From Chimonanthus salicifolius (Eukaryota; Streptophyta; Magnoliopsida; Laurales; Calycanthaceae): a stretch of 64,000 nt of DNA. This document shows positions 24,414-37,895 of the stretch, piece by piece. A model generated the notes under the pieces. That model was not told where the DNA came from and did no database searches. It was given only the letters and a program-made list of their open reading frames with translations. Position numbers and translations under genes: made by a program. The stretch's first letter is position 1. The number at the start of each line of letters is the position of its first letter. The stretch is from contig CM023539.1 in assembly GCA_013350335.1 (NCBI GenBank), positions 30,862,631 through 30,926,630 on the forward strand. Direction: 5' to 3'.

Positions 24414-27400
24414 TCAGTCTTGGTACACATGATCGGTTGTTGCGACCTCGTTCTCTTCTTCAGGAATGGGAAACTCTAAAAATGGCTTTAATCGTTACCC
24501 ATTAACTTTGAACGCACAACTACTCATAGGATGCCTAATCTGTACTGTCCCATATGGAAACACTGACGAAACAATGAATGGACATGTCCATTTGAACCTT
24601 AACTATTTAGGAAAAAGATGCAATCTTGAATCGTACAACAAGACCCTTCTGATCAACTGTAAAAGATTTTCTCAAGATGTGTTTATCATGAAACACTTTC
24701 ATCCGGTCTTTGTACATTTTGGCCGTGTCATAGGCTTCATTTCGTAATTCCTCCAGCTCAACCAGTTGAAGTTTCCAATGTTGTCCCGCCGAGTCTAGAG
24801 CAAAATTGAACTTTTTGATTGCCCAATAGGGTTTGTGCTCTAGCTCGACAGGAAGATGACATGTTTTCCCATAAACCAGACGGTAGGGTGACATTCCTAT
24901 AGATGTCTTGAAAGTTGTACGGTACGACCATAGTGCATCAATGAGTTTGGAAGACCAATCTTTTCGGGTTGGATTGACTGTCTTCTTGAGAATATGCATA
25001 ATCTCTCTATTTGAAATTTCCACTTGGCCACTTATTTGCGGGTGATAGGGAGTAGCCACCTTGTACATCACCACATATAATTTTAGCAAATTGTCAAATG
25101 AGCGATTGCAAAAGTGTTTACCCCCATCACTAATGATGGTTCGTAGAATATCAAATCTAGAGAAAACATTTTCTTTAAGGAAACGGAGGACAACTTTGTG
25201 GTCGTTGGTTTTGTATGCCACCGCTTCGACCCACTTTGACACATCGTCGACCCCTACAAGGATATATAGAATGCCAAAAGAGTTAGGGAATGGTCCCATG
25301 AAATCGATGCCCCAAACATCAAAAAGCTCAATGGTTAGGATGGGATTTAAAGGTATTATATTTCTACGGGAGATACTACCCAATCTTTGACATCTATTAT
25401 ACGAGATGCAGAAAGTGTGGGTTTCTCGAAACATGGAAGGCCAATAAAATCCATACTGTAGGATTTTTGCAGTTGTCTTTCTAGTGCTGAAATGCCCTCC
25501 ACAGGCCTCATCATGGCAGAAACTTATGACATGTTGTTACTCTTCTTCTAGGACACAGCGACGGATGATTTGGTCTGCACAGTGTTTAAACAGATAAGGG
25601 TCATCTCAGATAAAACTTTTGACATGTAGTAGAAACTTAGACCTACCTTATTTAGTCCAATGCAGGGGCATTTGCCCACTAACAAAATAGCTAACAATAT
25701 CTACAAACCATGGTACTTGGGACACTGACATGAGTTACTCATCACGGAAGGACTCAATCATAGGACGAGTCTCATCAGTGAACTCAGTTATCAATCTAGA
25801 CAAGTGATCTGCTACCACATTCTCGGAACCTTTCTTGTCCCGGATTTCAATGTCAAACTCTTATAGGAACATGATCCATCGGATCATGTGGGACTTAGTA
25901 TCTTTCTTAGAAAGGAGATGTTTAAGTGCTGCATGATCAGAATAGACAATGATCTTCGAACCCACTAAGTAGGATCAAAATTTGTCTAGTGCAAATACGA
26001 CCGTCAACAGCTCTTTTTCCGTGGTGGAATAATGAAGCTGAACGTCATTAAGAGTTTTGCTAGCATAGTAGATAACGTGAGGCAACCGATTTAACATTTA
26101 TCCTAACACGACTCTTACTACATAATTGGAGGCATCGCACATAATTTCAAAGGGGGCAGACCAATCAGGTGACTATATTAACGAAGTGGAGGTCAGAGCG
26201 GTTTTCAATTTTTCAAAAGTTTGAACGCAGTCATCATCAAAATCGAAACTAGCATCGTTGGTCAAGAGTTTACAGAGAGGTTTAGAAATTTTACTAAAAT
26301 CTTTGATAAACCTTTTGTAAAAACCAACATCACCTAAGAATGAGCTGATCTTTTAAATTGTTTGGGATCTTGGTAAATTAGAAATCAGATTGGCTTTTGC
26401 TTTATCTACTTCGATACCCTGTTCAGAGATAATGTGCCCCAATACTATGCCCTGTTTCACCATAAAGTGACATTTCTCCCAATTCAATATAAGGTTCTTT
26501 TCTTGGCATCTGATTAGCACAAGGCTCAGATGGTGCAGGCACTGGTCAAAAGTAGATCCAAATACAGAGAAGTCATCCATGAAGACTTCTAAAAAACGTT
26601 CGACCATATCGGAAAAGATGTTGATCATGCACCGCTGAAAAATGGCGGGTGCATTGCACAGTCCAAAAGGCAACGGTGATAGGCGAACGGAAAGGTGAAG
26701 GTGGTCTTCTTCTGATCCTCAGGAGCAACATCTAGTTATAACCAGAATAATCATCAAGGAAACAATAGAATGCATGGTCGGCTAAACGCTCAAGCACCTA
26801 ATCGATGAACGGAAGAGGGAAGTGATCCTTTCTAGTGACAGTATTCAGCTTATGGTAGTCAATACAAACTCTCCAACCTGTTTGGATGCGGGTTGGTACC
26901 AACTCATTATCCTGATTTTTTACTACCGTCACACCCGATTTCTTAGGTACAATCTGTATTGGACTCACCCATGCACTGTTAGAGATCGGGTAGATAATAC
27001 CCGCCTCGAGGAGTTTTAAAATCTCGGCTCTCACCACATCCTGCATCACCGGATTTAGTCGTTTCTGTGGTTCTCTAGATGTCTTTGAATTTTCTTCCAA
27101 ATGAATTTTGTGCATGACCATAGAGGAGCTAATTCCTTTGAGATCGGTAATGGATCATCCAATAGCTTTGTGGTGATCTCTTAAAATAGTTAGGAGTTTA
27201 GACTCCTACTCAGAAGTTAAGTTAGAAGCTATGATAACAGGTAAAGTGTCTGATAGTCAAAGATAAGAATATTTAAGTGTCTCAGGAGTGGTTTGAGCTC
27301 TAGTTTTGGTGGTTTCTCGACGGAGGGGATCAGAACAGGTTGACTAACGGGGAGGGTTCAAATTTGGTGAACCTTCGCGCATATGGAGATGCGTCAAACA

Positions 27401-28430
27401 TAACGTTCACTTCTTATTTACCATTTTCATTGAATTATGTACTAAAAGTGGACAGAGTTTTCTCAAATGGATCATCACAGATGAAGTGAAGGAAGGACTC
27501 TTGGACAGAACTCTAGATCATATTAACCTTGTATGGATCGTCTATGCAGAGAGGTTGTCGACATAGGCTAAACACATTGAGTTCTGTCGTCAAATCTCCG
27601 AACAACAACCTAAACATACCATCTTGGCAATTGATAACAGCTTTGGTATTGGCCAAGAATGGTCGTCCAAGAATAACCGGAATATGCCCACTTTCGTTCT
27701 AAACGGGCTATGTATCCAACACTACAAAATCGATCGGAAAATAGAATTTGTCTACTTTCACCAGAACGTCTTTTATCACACATCTCGAAATTTTTATAGA
27801 GCGGTCAGCTAACTGTTGTGTAATAGGAGTGGGCTTCAGCTCTCTAATCTCCAACTGCTCATAAACGGAGTATGGCAGTAGGCTGACACTAGCTCCCAGA
27901 TCTAATAAGACCCTGTCAATTTTATATGTACCAATGGTGCATGCAATGGTTGGGTCCCAGAGTCCTTATGTTTAATCGGGAATAGCTGTTGGAGGAGAGC
28001 ACTTACATTTTCTGCTAGAAATGCATTTGTGGGAACATTAGTTCTCCGTTTTGCCGTACAGAGGTCGTTGAAAAACTTAGCATATGAGGATATCTGATTG
28101 ATGGCATCAAGTAGAGGAATGCTGATATTGACATGTTTGAATACCTCTAGCATGTCACCATAAAGCACCCCTTGCTTGGTGATGAGCCTCTGAGGGTACG
28201 GAGCCCTAAGTACGTATGGTTTTCTAGAATATGGGTCCGGTGCAATTTGGACTGGGGATGAACTCGATGGGTCATCGTGATGCGTGGATTGACCAGTGGT
28301 CTGATCTTCCGGTTATCTAGGCATTTTCACTTTATTGTCTACCTGTCTCTTGGATCTCAAGGTAATAATGGAGTTAGCGTCTTCTGGATTAGACGATGAA
28401 ACCTCATTCTAGCCCTTGGGGTTTGGGATA
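24414..28430 (-). pseudogene. Athila-like pol: protease, reverse transcriptase, RNase H, integrase
   Basis: Read on the - strand from high to low coordinates. The protease has the DLGASVSLLPYSVY block (near 27865-27910), with DLG in place of the usual D-S/T-G, as known for Athila. The reverse transcriptase (27121-26353) has PFGLCNAPAIFQRCM and the catalytic FMDD. RNase H follows at about 26340-25600. The integrase (25560-24414) has an H-H-C-C zinc site (CGGHF, then CxxC near 25400), catalytic D...D...E (DDVSKW, ISDGGKHF, GQVEISNRE) and the conserved HLPVELEHK tail. It stops at 24414-24416. Stops and frameshifts (for example 26680-26797 and 25520-25600) break it into at least three frames, so no polyprotein can be made. 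Confidence 0.9.
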
Positions 28431-28432
28431 GG

Positions 28433-29690
28433 CTAACTGGGAAATCTATCTTTCTCCCTATCTCCTTTTGTGGTGGCTAATTGCTCAAGCTGTGTTTCAA
28501 GCTTGTGCACAGCCTGCTGGGTAGACTGCATGAATTGCTGCAACATATCCTCGAGAGGTGGTTTAAGTTGTTGAGATGGATCGGATTGATAAGACTGATT
28601 TGATTGGGCTGGATGATTTTGAGATGGGTGGAATGGCTGGTTCTGAAGTGGTTGATATGTTTGACCTTGATATTGAGGGGGTCCTTGACCTACTAGAGGT
28701 TGATTTTGACGCCAAGAAAAATTTAAGTGATTCCGCCAATTAGGATTGTATGTGGCAGAGAAAAGGGTTCCCTGCTGTCTTCTAAAATTATTGAATGCAA
28801 TGGCCTGCTCGGTTGAGCACTCAACATTAGATCCGAAGGAAGGACAATTTTGGGCAGTGTGTCCTAGGTTAGAACACATTGCGCAAACCTCAGCATGCAT
28901 TCTTAATGATGGGTTCATTGCCTGAGTTATCGCTAAAGCATCGATTTTCTTTGTAAAGTTCGCAATTGCAAGCTTAACATCTAAGTCGGTACTAATTTCG
29001 TATAACCTTTCTCTCTTGAGGTTTGTACTGAATTCTCTCTTTTGGATAAGTCTCATCACTGAGAACTTTCCGCCAATGATTCTAAAAAATTCCATCCATT
29101 GATTGCAGTTAACTTTAAAAATTTTCCACCCTTCATAAATTCGACCATTGTGCGATTCGATATGGTTAAACCATCATAAAAGAATTGCACGAGTCTCCCC
29201 GTTTCAAAGCAGTGGTGGGGGCATTTACTCAACGTATCTTTGAATATTTCTCATGACTCACAGAATTGTTCACCCTCCTTCTGATTAAAGTTTGAAATTT
29301 CTTTCTTGAAGGCATTAGTTGTAGATGAAGGGGAAAATTTATTCAAAAATTTGTTGGCCAACTGATCCCAAGTTGTGATGGAATTTGTATGTAGAGAATT
29401 TAGCCAAGATTTCACTTTTTCTTTAAGAGAAAAAAGAAATAAACGAATTTTAATAGATTCATCAGTGATGCCTTGAAGTTTGATGGTGGCGCAAATTTCT
29501 AAGAATTCTTTAACATGTAGATAAGGTCCTCATGATCAAGTCCATGGACTGCGGGTAAAAGATGTAACAGGCCTGATTTGAGTTCAAATGCTATATTAGT
29601 TGCTGGAACAACTATGTCTAATGGTGTATTGGGTGTGATTGCTGAAAAGTAGTCTTGGAGGGTTTTCTCTTCGACTCTTTCTCTGGCCAT
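28433..29690 (-). pseudogene. Athila-like gag
   Basis: It starts at the ATG 29690-29688 (MARERVEEKT) and runs through a retrotransposon-gag domain, broken by stops between 29498 and 29096. A C-terminal part (29095-28433) has one zinc knuckle, CAMCSNLGHTAQNC, of the CX2CX4HX4C type. A Q/P-rich tail follows. It forms the nucleocapsid of virus-like particles in intact relatives. It is separated from pol by a stop at 28433. Confidence 0.85.
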
Positions 29691-31242
29691 TTTAGGTGAT
29701 GGTGGTGGACTGTCTATGATTGAGCTAGATTGCGCTCCGGACGCAACGATCGGTAAATCGACAGAAAATGTAATTCGAACCAAATGATTGTCAGAGTTAC
29801 GACACCAATAATTCATACACAGACGCGATCATTCACACTCAACTAAATTCACACAAGAAGATGCCTAAATCTAAATCTGAATTGCACTAATGCAATTAAA
29901 TTTTATTTAGCTAATAGGACCCTAAGGATTGTCTCTAGACTGGCTCCTACTTGTCTCTCCAAATAATGTAAGTCTCCGATGAGAATTTAACCCCAAGATA
30001 GCCAGGCAAGTTCTCAGGTAAGTAGGGGAGCACACGGCATCTCTTCTCAGCTTATCCTTAAATCATGCTCGACCTCATGTCTTGGTGACAAAACTAGCCT
30101 TAGACAGCATTCTTGAAGATAAATTATTCACCGGTTATAAAAGTTAATTTAGATTGAAAATGATCATAATGAGCATGAAACCCTAAAACCTAGCCTAATG
30201 ATTCCTTAATTGAGTTATTAAGGAGATGCATGAACCAATTTTACTAATCTTGTTTTTCTAAATATTGTGAAAATGCAGTCCTAAATTACCACACAACATT
30301 CAAACAAATATGCAAATAAAAATAAAGCAATCTAAATTAATGCATGAAAACAAACAACTTAGATGCATGAACAAATTAAATGCAAGCAATAAGTAAAATA
30401 AAATAAATAAAGAACACCCTAAATAAATCTATATGAATGCATGAGAAAAATAAAATCAAAAGAAAAAATTAGGCACTCACCGTAGCCTATTATGCGTATT
30501 TTCAACGATTTTTAAGCGCACAATTAAAACTCCTGTAAAATAGACAATACAAGCCTTGGTGAAGATTATAATTCAAAAAAAAAAAAAATTGCATGATCCT
30601 TGTCTAAATGCAATTGTCCTAAAGTTATAACTAGTGGAAGAAATACAATATTTGTAACTTAATTAAAAGTTTTAAAACAAGTCAAGGCTATGAAAATTAG
30701 ACTCCACCCCATTAAATCAAAACTTCGTTCCACGAGATTTTTTTTGTTTTTTGTTTTTTATTACTATAATTTTTTAAATCATATTTAGAAACTTTCCAAC
30801 CAAAGTTAGATGAAATTCTAAATTTAAAAAACTTTTAAGTTTGGAAATTATCTAAAATTAAATGTCTCCAAAATTAGATAATTTTCCAAAAATAGACTTT
30901 TGTGAAAATAGAACTTTCTAAAAATAGATCATTTTCTAAAAATAAATTATTTCTAAATTAAGACATATCTCCAATATTAGAAAAGTTGTAAAAAAGACAA
31001 ACTATTAAATTAGAAAATTTCTAAGAAATAGAAAATCCTAATTATACAGTTTTCAGATTTAGTAAATTTCCAAATTTAAATTAATTCCAGAGTCATTAAT
31101 ATTTTTAGAAACTTCTAATTTAAGAAAACTTCTAAAAACAGATATTTCTAATTTTAAAGAGTTGCCTAATTTAAAAACTTCTAAAAATAGCACTCTTTCC
31201 AAAAACACATAAATCAAATGGCACAGAATTTATTTCAAGATT
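29691..31242 (-). other. 5' leader of the Athila-like element
   Basis: About 1.55 kb of AT-rich untranslated sequence between the primer-binding site and gag. At 30840-31200 there are many degenerate 'aaaatagaa..ttctaaaaa' repeats. No gene. Confidence 0.6.
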
Positions 31243-31260
31243 TCTCTGGCAACGGCGCCA
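31243..31260 (-). other. tRNA-Asp primer-binding site
   Basis: The + strand reads TCTCTGGCAACGGCGCCA, which matches the 3' end of plant tRNA-Asp in all but two bases. It lies 6 bp inside the 5' LTR end at 31267. This primer is used by Athila-lineage elements. Confidence 0.85.
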
Positions 31261-31266
31261 AAAACT

Positions 31267-33492
31267 TGTTGTGTTTTAAATTTAACTCGTAAGCGCATGA
31301 ACCACTTAATAGTGTAGTGAATGAGTGCGACATCGTACCCAAAGGAAATCAACAAAATATATATATGGAAATAAAAATGGTACCATTAAATTAACGTGAT
31401 TTAAGAAAATAAAATTTTGGGATTTAAACATGAAAATTTTTCTAAAACATGGAGTTATAATCTTAACTTAGCAAAATTGTAGATTTATATATCCAATATT
31501 TAATTAATTATCTAACTTTGGAATTTAACAAAATATGAGATCTAATTTTATCATACAAACCATTGATTTATAAATTTGATTAAAATGGTGGAGTGAATTT
31601 AAATAACATCAATCTAATTTAAAATGCAAAGTAAATAATAAAATATTTCTAACCTAGTTCCATCATTTAAAGGATTTTTATGAATAAATAAAAGAATAAA
31701 ATAAAACAATAATAATGAATTATTTATATAGTTTACAATGGAATTGAGACAAGTATCTAAGGCGGTATGTTATCCCATCTAAAAATAAAATCATGGTCTA
31801 AACTGTGAAATCCTCTAAAATTATTAAATATAAATTCAAGTTTAGCATTTATTAAAATTCTAATTAGAAAAATTATAACGTCCATTAAATTAGAATTTTT
31901 AATTCAAGCCTTAGGCTTGAGCGGAATTTACACTTGCGTTTTCCAAATCTAAAATAAATAGTTCTTAAAAAGAACCTTATACTAGAAAGTCGAGTCCCAC
32001 CGATCCTATCATTAGTTTTACTTTTCCTTGAAAATTTATTAAAATAACCTTTTTCATAACGTTAATAAGAATAATTAAAATAAAATTAAAATCATCATCA
32101 TATCATATCAAATAATTTGAAAGACCATACATCTAACAAAGCTACCATGAATTTCATTTAAAAATTAGAATATAAGAAAAAACAATTCTTTAGAATTTAT
32201 TACGTAAAAATAAAATAAATGACTTACAAGAAATCAATTATTTTTCTCTGTCCTTTAGCCGTCCAAATTCAGCCCCTTCAATGCCTTGCTCGGTTCACCA
32301 TTCAATGAACCCAAAGCCATCAATTTATAGGAGTAAGAAGAGGTGAAATAAGGCAAGCCACGTGGGATCCATTCAATTTCCAGCCTTAGCCGATTGTTTC
32401 CTTTTTTTCTTGTCTCATTCGGTCACATCTCAGCAAACCCACCATCTTCTTCCTTCTATTTTCATACAAGGTTCAAGCTAGCAAATCTTTCCTTCTTCTC
32501 TTTACTCGGTTCAAAATCTTTTTTTTTCCTTCCTTTCTATTCTTTCTTTTAATCAGCCACATCCCTTTCCTCTTTCTTTTCATTCACATAAGCAAATCTT
32601 CTCCTTTAGTGGGTAGATCGACCAGCACCTTTCTTTTCTTATTTTTTTTTCTTTCCTAGCTTTCTAAAACCCATCATCTCTACAACCTTCTTGGTAGCAG
32701 CCTTTCTTATTTTTCCATGGACAGTAGAGCATGGCAAATAGGAGTCCTTGTGATGGGATTTCCTTCCATTCTTCTTCTTCTTGTTAGCACATCCTCCACA
32801 TTCAGGATTTCTATTTCCCTTTTTACTCCTTTTCAATCTCCTTCTTATCTTTGCCGAGTCATAAGGATTTGTCCCTCTACGGTACAAGATTCAGCCAACC
32901 GTTTATCTCTACAGAGATTTGGCCGAATCCCTCTCTCTTGAAGATTTCATTCTATTCTGATGACCATCGTCCTAGCTAGCACCTGGATTTTCTCTCTTCT
33001 GTGTTGGCATGATTAATGGGTGGATCAACAACCAGCTATTACGTGTGGGTCCCTTTTTTCAGTTTAGACAATAATGTTGCCGATTGTTACAAATGGGTTG
33101 GCTCTTATAACCCACTTAGCTGACTGCAAATCTAATCTTTCATGGGTTTGCAAATAGGCATTGACTTTCAAGATGGAACAATGGGCCCATTGAAAATTTT
33201 GTAAAATTAACCACCTTTAAAAAAAATTATAAAAGTATTATTTTAATTCAAATTCTCATAATGGATTTGAATTAAAATAATTTACAATGAATTCCAAAAT
33301 TAGATGGTAAAATTATAAATTTCCAAATTTGACATTGTGGCCCACTTTCTCCAATTTTTATTCCAATTTCTTGTATTTTCTAGAATATTTTACAAAACTC
33401 AAAAACATATTAAATATATCTAATATTTACAAAATAAAGACTAATTAATCTAATATTTAAAGGGTAAAATGGTAGTTTTACGGTGTTCATCA
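31267..33492 (-). repeat. 5' LTR of the Athila-like element
   Basis: Direct repeat of 19789-22015, with intact TG...CA ends (on the + strand TGTTGTGTTTT to GTGTTCATCA). It shares the lysine-rich frame NPECGGCANKKKK (near 32790-32830) with the other LTR. Confidence 0.9.
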
Positions 33493-34335
33493 GTGGAGAA
33501 CATGGTGTTATTGGAGAAGGCCTTATGCGTGGGAGAGGCTTCATAGAAAGTGAAGCTTAGGCGCATAAGGAATACATGATTTTGTGCTTGCTTAGTATTT
33601 ATACGGCATTGCGGGGAATTGAAATAGAGAAGTATGGTGCTTTGGTATTTCACACGATATTATGGCAGAGTGAAATAGAGAAGCAAAAAAACACGTGAGA
33701 CAACCTATGCGGGTAACAATGCAAAGACATCGGCCACCATAGCGCGCGTAGAGAAGACACACATGGTGATGTGTGTGGTGTGGAGAACATATGTGTTGGA
33801 GGAGGCTTCAGAAGTTCTTTTGTTGGCCTCATATCACACGGAAGATACACACACGATGAAGTGCTCGAGTATTCTACACAGCATTCAGGTGATGTAGGGA
33901 AGCATGAGAGAACACCAAAGAATGGGAAGAAGAAGGGTTTATTCTTTTGGAATTGAGAAGGTAAGTAGAGAAGGGTATACAAAGGATTCAGGACCTGAGT
34001 TTGGGACTTAAATTCAAGGGAGTTATTCATATTGTACGATTATTCCCTCTCTTCTCTCAAAGTGAAAATCACACTCCATTGCCAAACCACGTAAATCTCG
34101 GTGTTTGTTTGTGATGTGTTTGTTTGATTATTTAATTATCATGCTATGACCATTTGTGCATCTATTCCTAACAAGTGGTATCAAGAGCTTTGATTTCGAC
34201 CAGGGAGAAATCAGGAGTGGGTTACCGGAATACAGCACGTTGCTAGTAAAAGGAATCTTAGTAACCAAGTTTGAAGTGGAGCCCATTGTCATGGATCGTC
34301 TTTGGGATTGGTAGAATTCTCGCCAGGATGGAGAT

Positions 34336-35490
34336 TGTTGTGATTGGTTCGAATCAACAAAGAAAGCACAGAGATTTTCTCTTCAGAATATCCAAGAGAT
34401 GCGTGGGTTTAGGAGGAGTCCGAATCTCCAATATCATTGCATATAGCAATAAGGATTTTTTTTTTCAGCAATGAAAAAGGAGATAATATTGGCATGTATT
34501 CGAGTGCATGGGTTGGACGTTTGCTTGTTGTGGATTGCTGTATGCATGGAGTGCAAATATGTAGGACTGGGTATACATGTGGGATTGCACATGTAAGGAG
34601 TTGAATATGCGCTATCACTTTCGTATGTGGTGGGGTCATTTTGCATGCAAGGAATACACCATCTCATGCATTTGAAAGGCTTCTTATAAGGGAGCTTTGA
34701 GTGCATGCTAGTGTGCCTTTTGTTGGCCAAAAACAGCACGCCATACAAGAGAGAGAGAGAGAGAGACAATGAATGTTTGCGAAGTGTGGGGCAACACATG
34801 GTAGATGCCTGGACGTGGAGAACATGATGTTGCTGGAGGAAACCTTATGCGTGGGAGAGGCTTCATAGAAGATGAGGCTTAGGCGCATAAGGAATACATG
34901 TTGTACTCGCTTGGTATTTCATACAACATCGTGGGGAAGTGAAATAGAGAAGCAAGGTGTTTGGTATTTCATATTGCATTGCGAGAAAATGAAATAGAGA
35001 AGCAAAGAAACACGTGAGACAACTTGCGTGGGTAACAACACAGGGACATCAGCCACCACAGGGCGCACATGGTGATGTGTTGTGTGGAGAACATATGAGT
35101 TGGAGGAGGCTTCAGAAAAGGGAGTTCTTTTGTTGACGACATATCACGCAGAAGACACACACGATGAAGTGCTCGGGTATTCCACACACAACATTCAGGT
35201 GATGTAGAAAAGCACGGGAGAACACCAGAGAACAGGAAGAAAAAAGGGTTTATTCTTCTAAGATTGAGAGGATAAGGAGAGGGTATATAAGGGACTCAGG
35301 ACTTAGGTTTGTGACTTAAGGGAGTTATTCATATTGTACAGTTATTCTCTCTCCTCTCATAGTGAAAATCATGCTCCTTGAACGTAAGCAGTTTTTGCCG
35401 AACCACATAAATCTCGATGTCCATTTATGGTGTGTTTATTTGATTATATAATTAGTGTGCTGTGACTATTTTCTACATATATTCCTAACA
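34336..35490 (+). repeat. 3' LTR of the non-autonomous LTR element
   Basis: This uninterrupted LTR copy shows the empty site of the Athila-like insertion: its GGACGTGGAGAACATG (near 34811) corresponds to the sequence split in the other LTR at 19788/33493. A GA microsatellite lies at 34749-34768. Several short open frames here are not supported as genes. Confidence 0.75.
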
Positions 35491-36391
35491 CATTTACTGG
35501 GCTAACTCTTTCTCATTGCCCAAATCCTACTTAGATGAGATTGATAAGGTAATGAGAACTTTCTTATGGGGATCTACATCTCAAACGAAAATAACTTTGC
35601 TTGCCTAAGACCTATCCATGAGATTAATGAGGCATGTCTAATGAAGTTGTCCTAGCGGAATGCCACTAGAGAGAATTGTCTCTGGTTAACTGGGTCCAAC
35701 AAAAATATCTGAGAGGTAAAAGCCTCTAGGAAATCCAACTCAATAGATCTTCTTCATGGGCATAGAAATCAATCCTGAAAAATCAAGATTATGCCAAGTC
35801 AATGATTGTTCATGCCATTGGTAATGGTTAGAAAACCAATTTCTGGCGGGATCCATGGCTGAAGCCCGACTTCATCATGGTTGATGAGTTCGTTGAAAGA
35901 CTTGTTTATAATCTAGCTTAGGTAGAAATCTCAAGGTCAATAATGGGCAATGGAATCCTCCTCCTCCAATTTCCAATGAACTACTAGAGATCTGGAAATT
36001 AATTAGTACTATCAACCTTCCTTACTGTGACACTGAAGATCAAATGATTTTGGGTCCCTGATGAGAATGGAGCTTTCTCTATTTCTTCTGTCTTCTAGGA
36101 GAAATACCCTTCAATCCCTGAACCAGGCTGGAAAAGCCCTGCCTTGTTTCCTGGGTGCATCAGTAAGCACTCCTTTTTGGCGTAGTTTTTCTTTAATGCT
36201 GGTTTAAAAACTAAGTTGCTACTTTTGAACCTTGGTATACCCTGCAATCACATTTGCCCCCTTTGCTGTTTTGAGACAAAGACTCGCCATCACCTTCTTC
36301 TTTGTCCCTTTGTACATGACTGCTGGAATTTGATTCTTTTGAAATTTAACTCTCCTTTTTGTGGTACTAGTATGATCAAGGAAGCTATTAA
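35491..36391 (+). pseudogene. LINE piece: post-RT region with zf-RVT
   Basis: It translates in shifting frames to the C-terminal part of plant LINE ORF2: FLWGS and W-R-x-P-W-type blocks (near 35550 and 35850), then the zf-RVT signature CPLCCFETKTRHHLLLCPF (near 36250-36310). Several stops interrupt it. The piece is cut at 36391 by the solo LTR that follows. Confidence 0.75.
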
Positions 36392-37895
36392 TGTAACACC
36401 CCGGAATTTCAAAGATAACAATTTATATGAATTTATTCATATTTACGGAATTGCCATTGTGAAATATTTGAGTTGAATTTAAATGGTCAATGGTTCAATC
36501 AAGACCCAATGGTTAGTAGTTTTGATTACAAACCAATAAATGGAAAAGATGTACATAAACGGGTCGAAAATCATAATTGGGTCAAATTTTGTTAAATGGG
36601 TCAAAATGGCCAAATTGGACCCAATGGGTTGTGGTTGACATGTTTGACCATTAATTGAGCTCAAAGCTTAATTGGGTTAAGATGAGTTAAATGTTTGAGT
36701 TGGGTTTGAGTTGAAATAAATGATGGAGTTTAGTTGAGTGGACTTTATTAGTTGAGTTACATTAATGAATGAGTTGAGTTTGGGTGAGTTAAATAAATGA
36801 GGTAGATGGAATAATTATTTTAATGAGTGAAGTGTGTGTAAGATGGTGGTGTGGGCTGGTGGTAGGTTTTAAACACAATAAAAAAAAACGTTGGCTGCAT
36901 GGGAGGCATTACCATGCATGTAACTCCCATCTAAGTGATGAATGAAATGAGAGTTACATTTTGGAAGTTACATGGGTTGTATGGGATGACCGTTTGAGGG
37001 TTACAAACACAAGTGGTTGATGAAAGGTGGCTGTTATGGAGTACCCATTTCAAACAAAGGACGTTGGAGGCATGGAAGAGTTGCATGTCAAAAAAATGAA
37101 ACCCCCACTTTGGCGTTGATGAGCATCAAAAGGATGGAAGTTACACAAGGGCATGAGGGTTTATTCCATGCTTAGGTATTCAAAGAGAACCAATGGAGGG
37201 TGAAGCACATGGGAGTTTTCATTTACATGTGAAACTCTCACATGCAATATTAATGCAAGATGGATAGTGTGAGGAATGCACACAGCAAAACCGTTGGGTA
37301 CCCTTGGTGTTTCATCTCAAGATGAAACCCCATTTGGTTTATTAATAAGAGAAGGAGCAAAGGAGGGGGGTTACACAAATTCAAACCACAAGAGACGTTG
37401 GTTGCTTGGGGTATTTCATTTCATAGATGAAACCCCCAAGTAACATCAAGAACTTTGATTGAGGTGAGGGAGTTACACAAGGTTAACCTTGGGCTGTTTT
37501 GGTCAAACAAAGGATTTTCATTTTACTCTCTCTATCTCTCTCTCTTCCTTGGACTGATATCATCTCTCCAAACACTAAGAACAGCAGCTGGTTACTGATA
37601 TGAAATCAGTCCTTGATTGATTTATTTCACCAAGACAAAAGCATACTTTGAGCAAAGGAGTTGGCATCAAGGTTTTCTATCCAAAATCCTATCTCTCTCT
37701 CTTTGCCATCCTCTATCTTTCCAAACACCTAGAGCAGCAGCTGGTTGCTTAATCATTCCTTGACCGATCTCTCCATCAAAGAATCAAGAAGAAGGAGAGG
37801 CTAGGAAAGGGAAAGGAACAAACCGGAGAGAAGATCAATTGGAGAAGTCGCAGAAACGGTAGGTTTTCGATAAACTATTTTTAAAAGAATCATGA

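Larger units (their letters stand above)
19789..33492 (-). mobile_element. Athila-like Ty3/gypsy retrotransposon, 13.7 kb, decayed
   Basis: A complete structure on the - strand: 5' LTR 31267-33492, tRNA-Asp primer-binding site, leader, gag, protease-RT-RNase H-integrase, a long non-coding region, polypurine tract, and 3' LTR 19789-22015. Both LTRs are ~2.2 kb. The target duplication is GTAGA (19784-19788) versus GTGGA (33493-33497), one mismatch. Protein motifs (DLGAS protease, FMDD RT, the integrase tail with HLPVELEHK) and the Asp primer are typical of the Athila lineage. Stops and frameshifts in every domain, plus visible LTR divergence, show an old inactive copy. Confidence 0.9.
19302..35490 (+). 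mobile_element. Non-autonomous LTR element with 1.16-kb LTRs and ~160-bp interior
   Basis: LTR 1 (19302-19788 plus 33493-34173, interrupted by the Athila-like element) and LTR 2 (34336-35490) are ~1163 and 1155 bp and similar throughout. They start TGTTGTGATTGG and end CCTAACA. After LTR 1 comes TGGTATCAAGAGC at 34176, an initiator-Met primer-binding site with one extra base. The interior (34174-34335) ends in GGATGGAGAT before LTR 2. It has no coding capacity, so this is a TRIM/SMART-like element with unusually long LTRs. A TATA box (GGTATATAAGG) lies near 35284 in LTR 2. The insertion site sits in the LINE; the target duplication has decayed (CGTAT versus CATTT). Confidence 0.75.

Noticed and set aside
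33650..34030. 126-codon - strand frame as a host gene
   Set aside because: It lies wholly in the LTR of the non-autonomous element, has a broken counterpart in the sister LTR, and is antisense to it.
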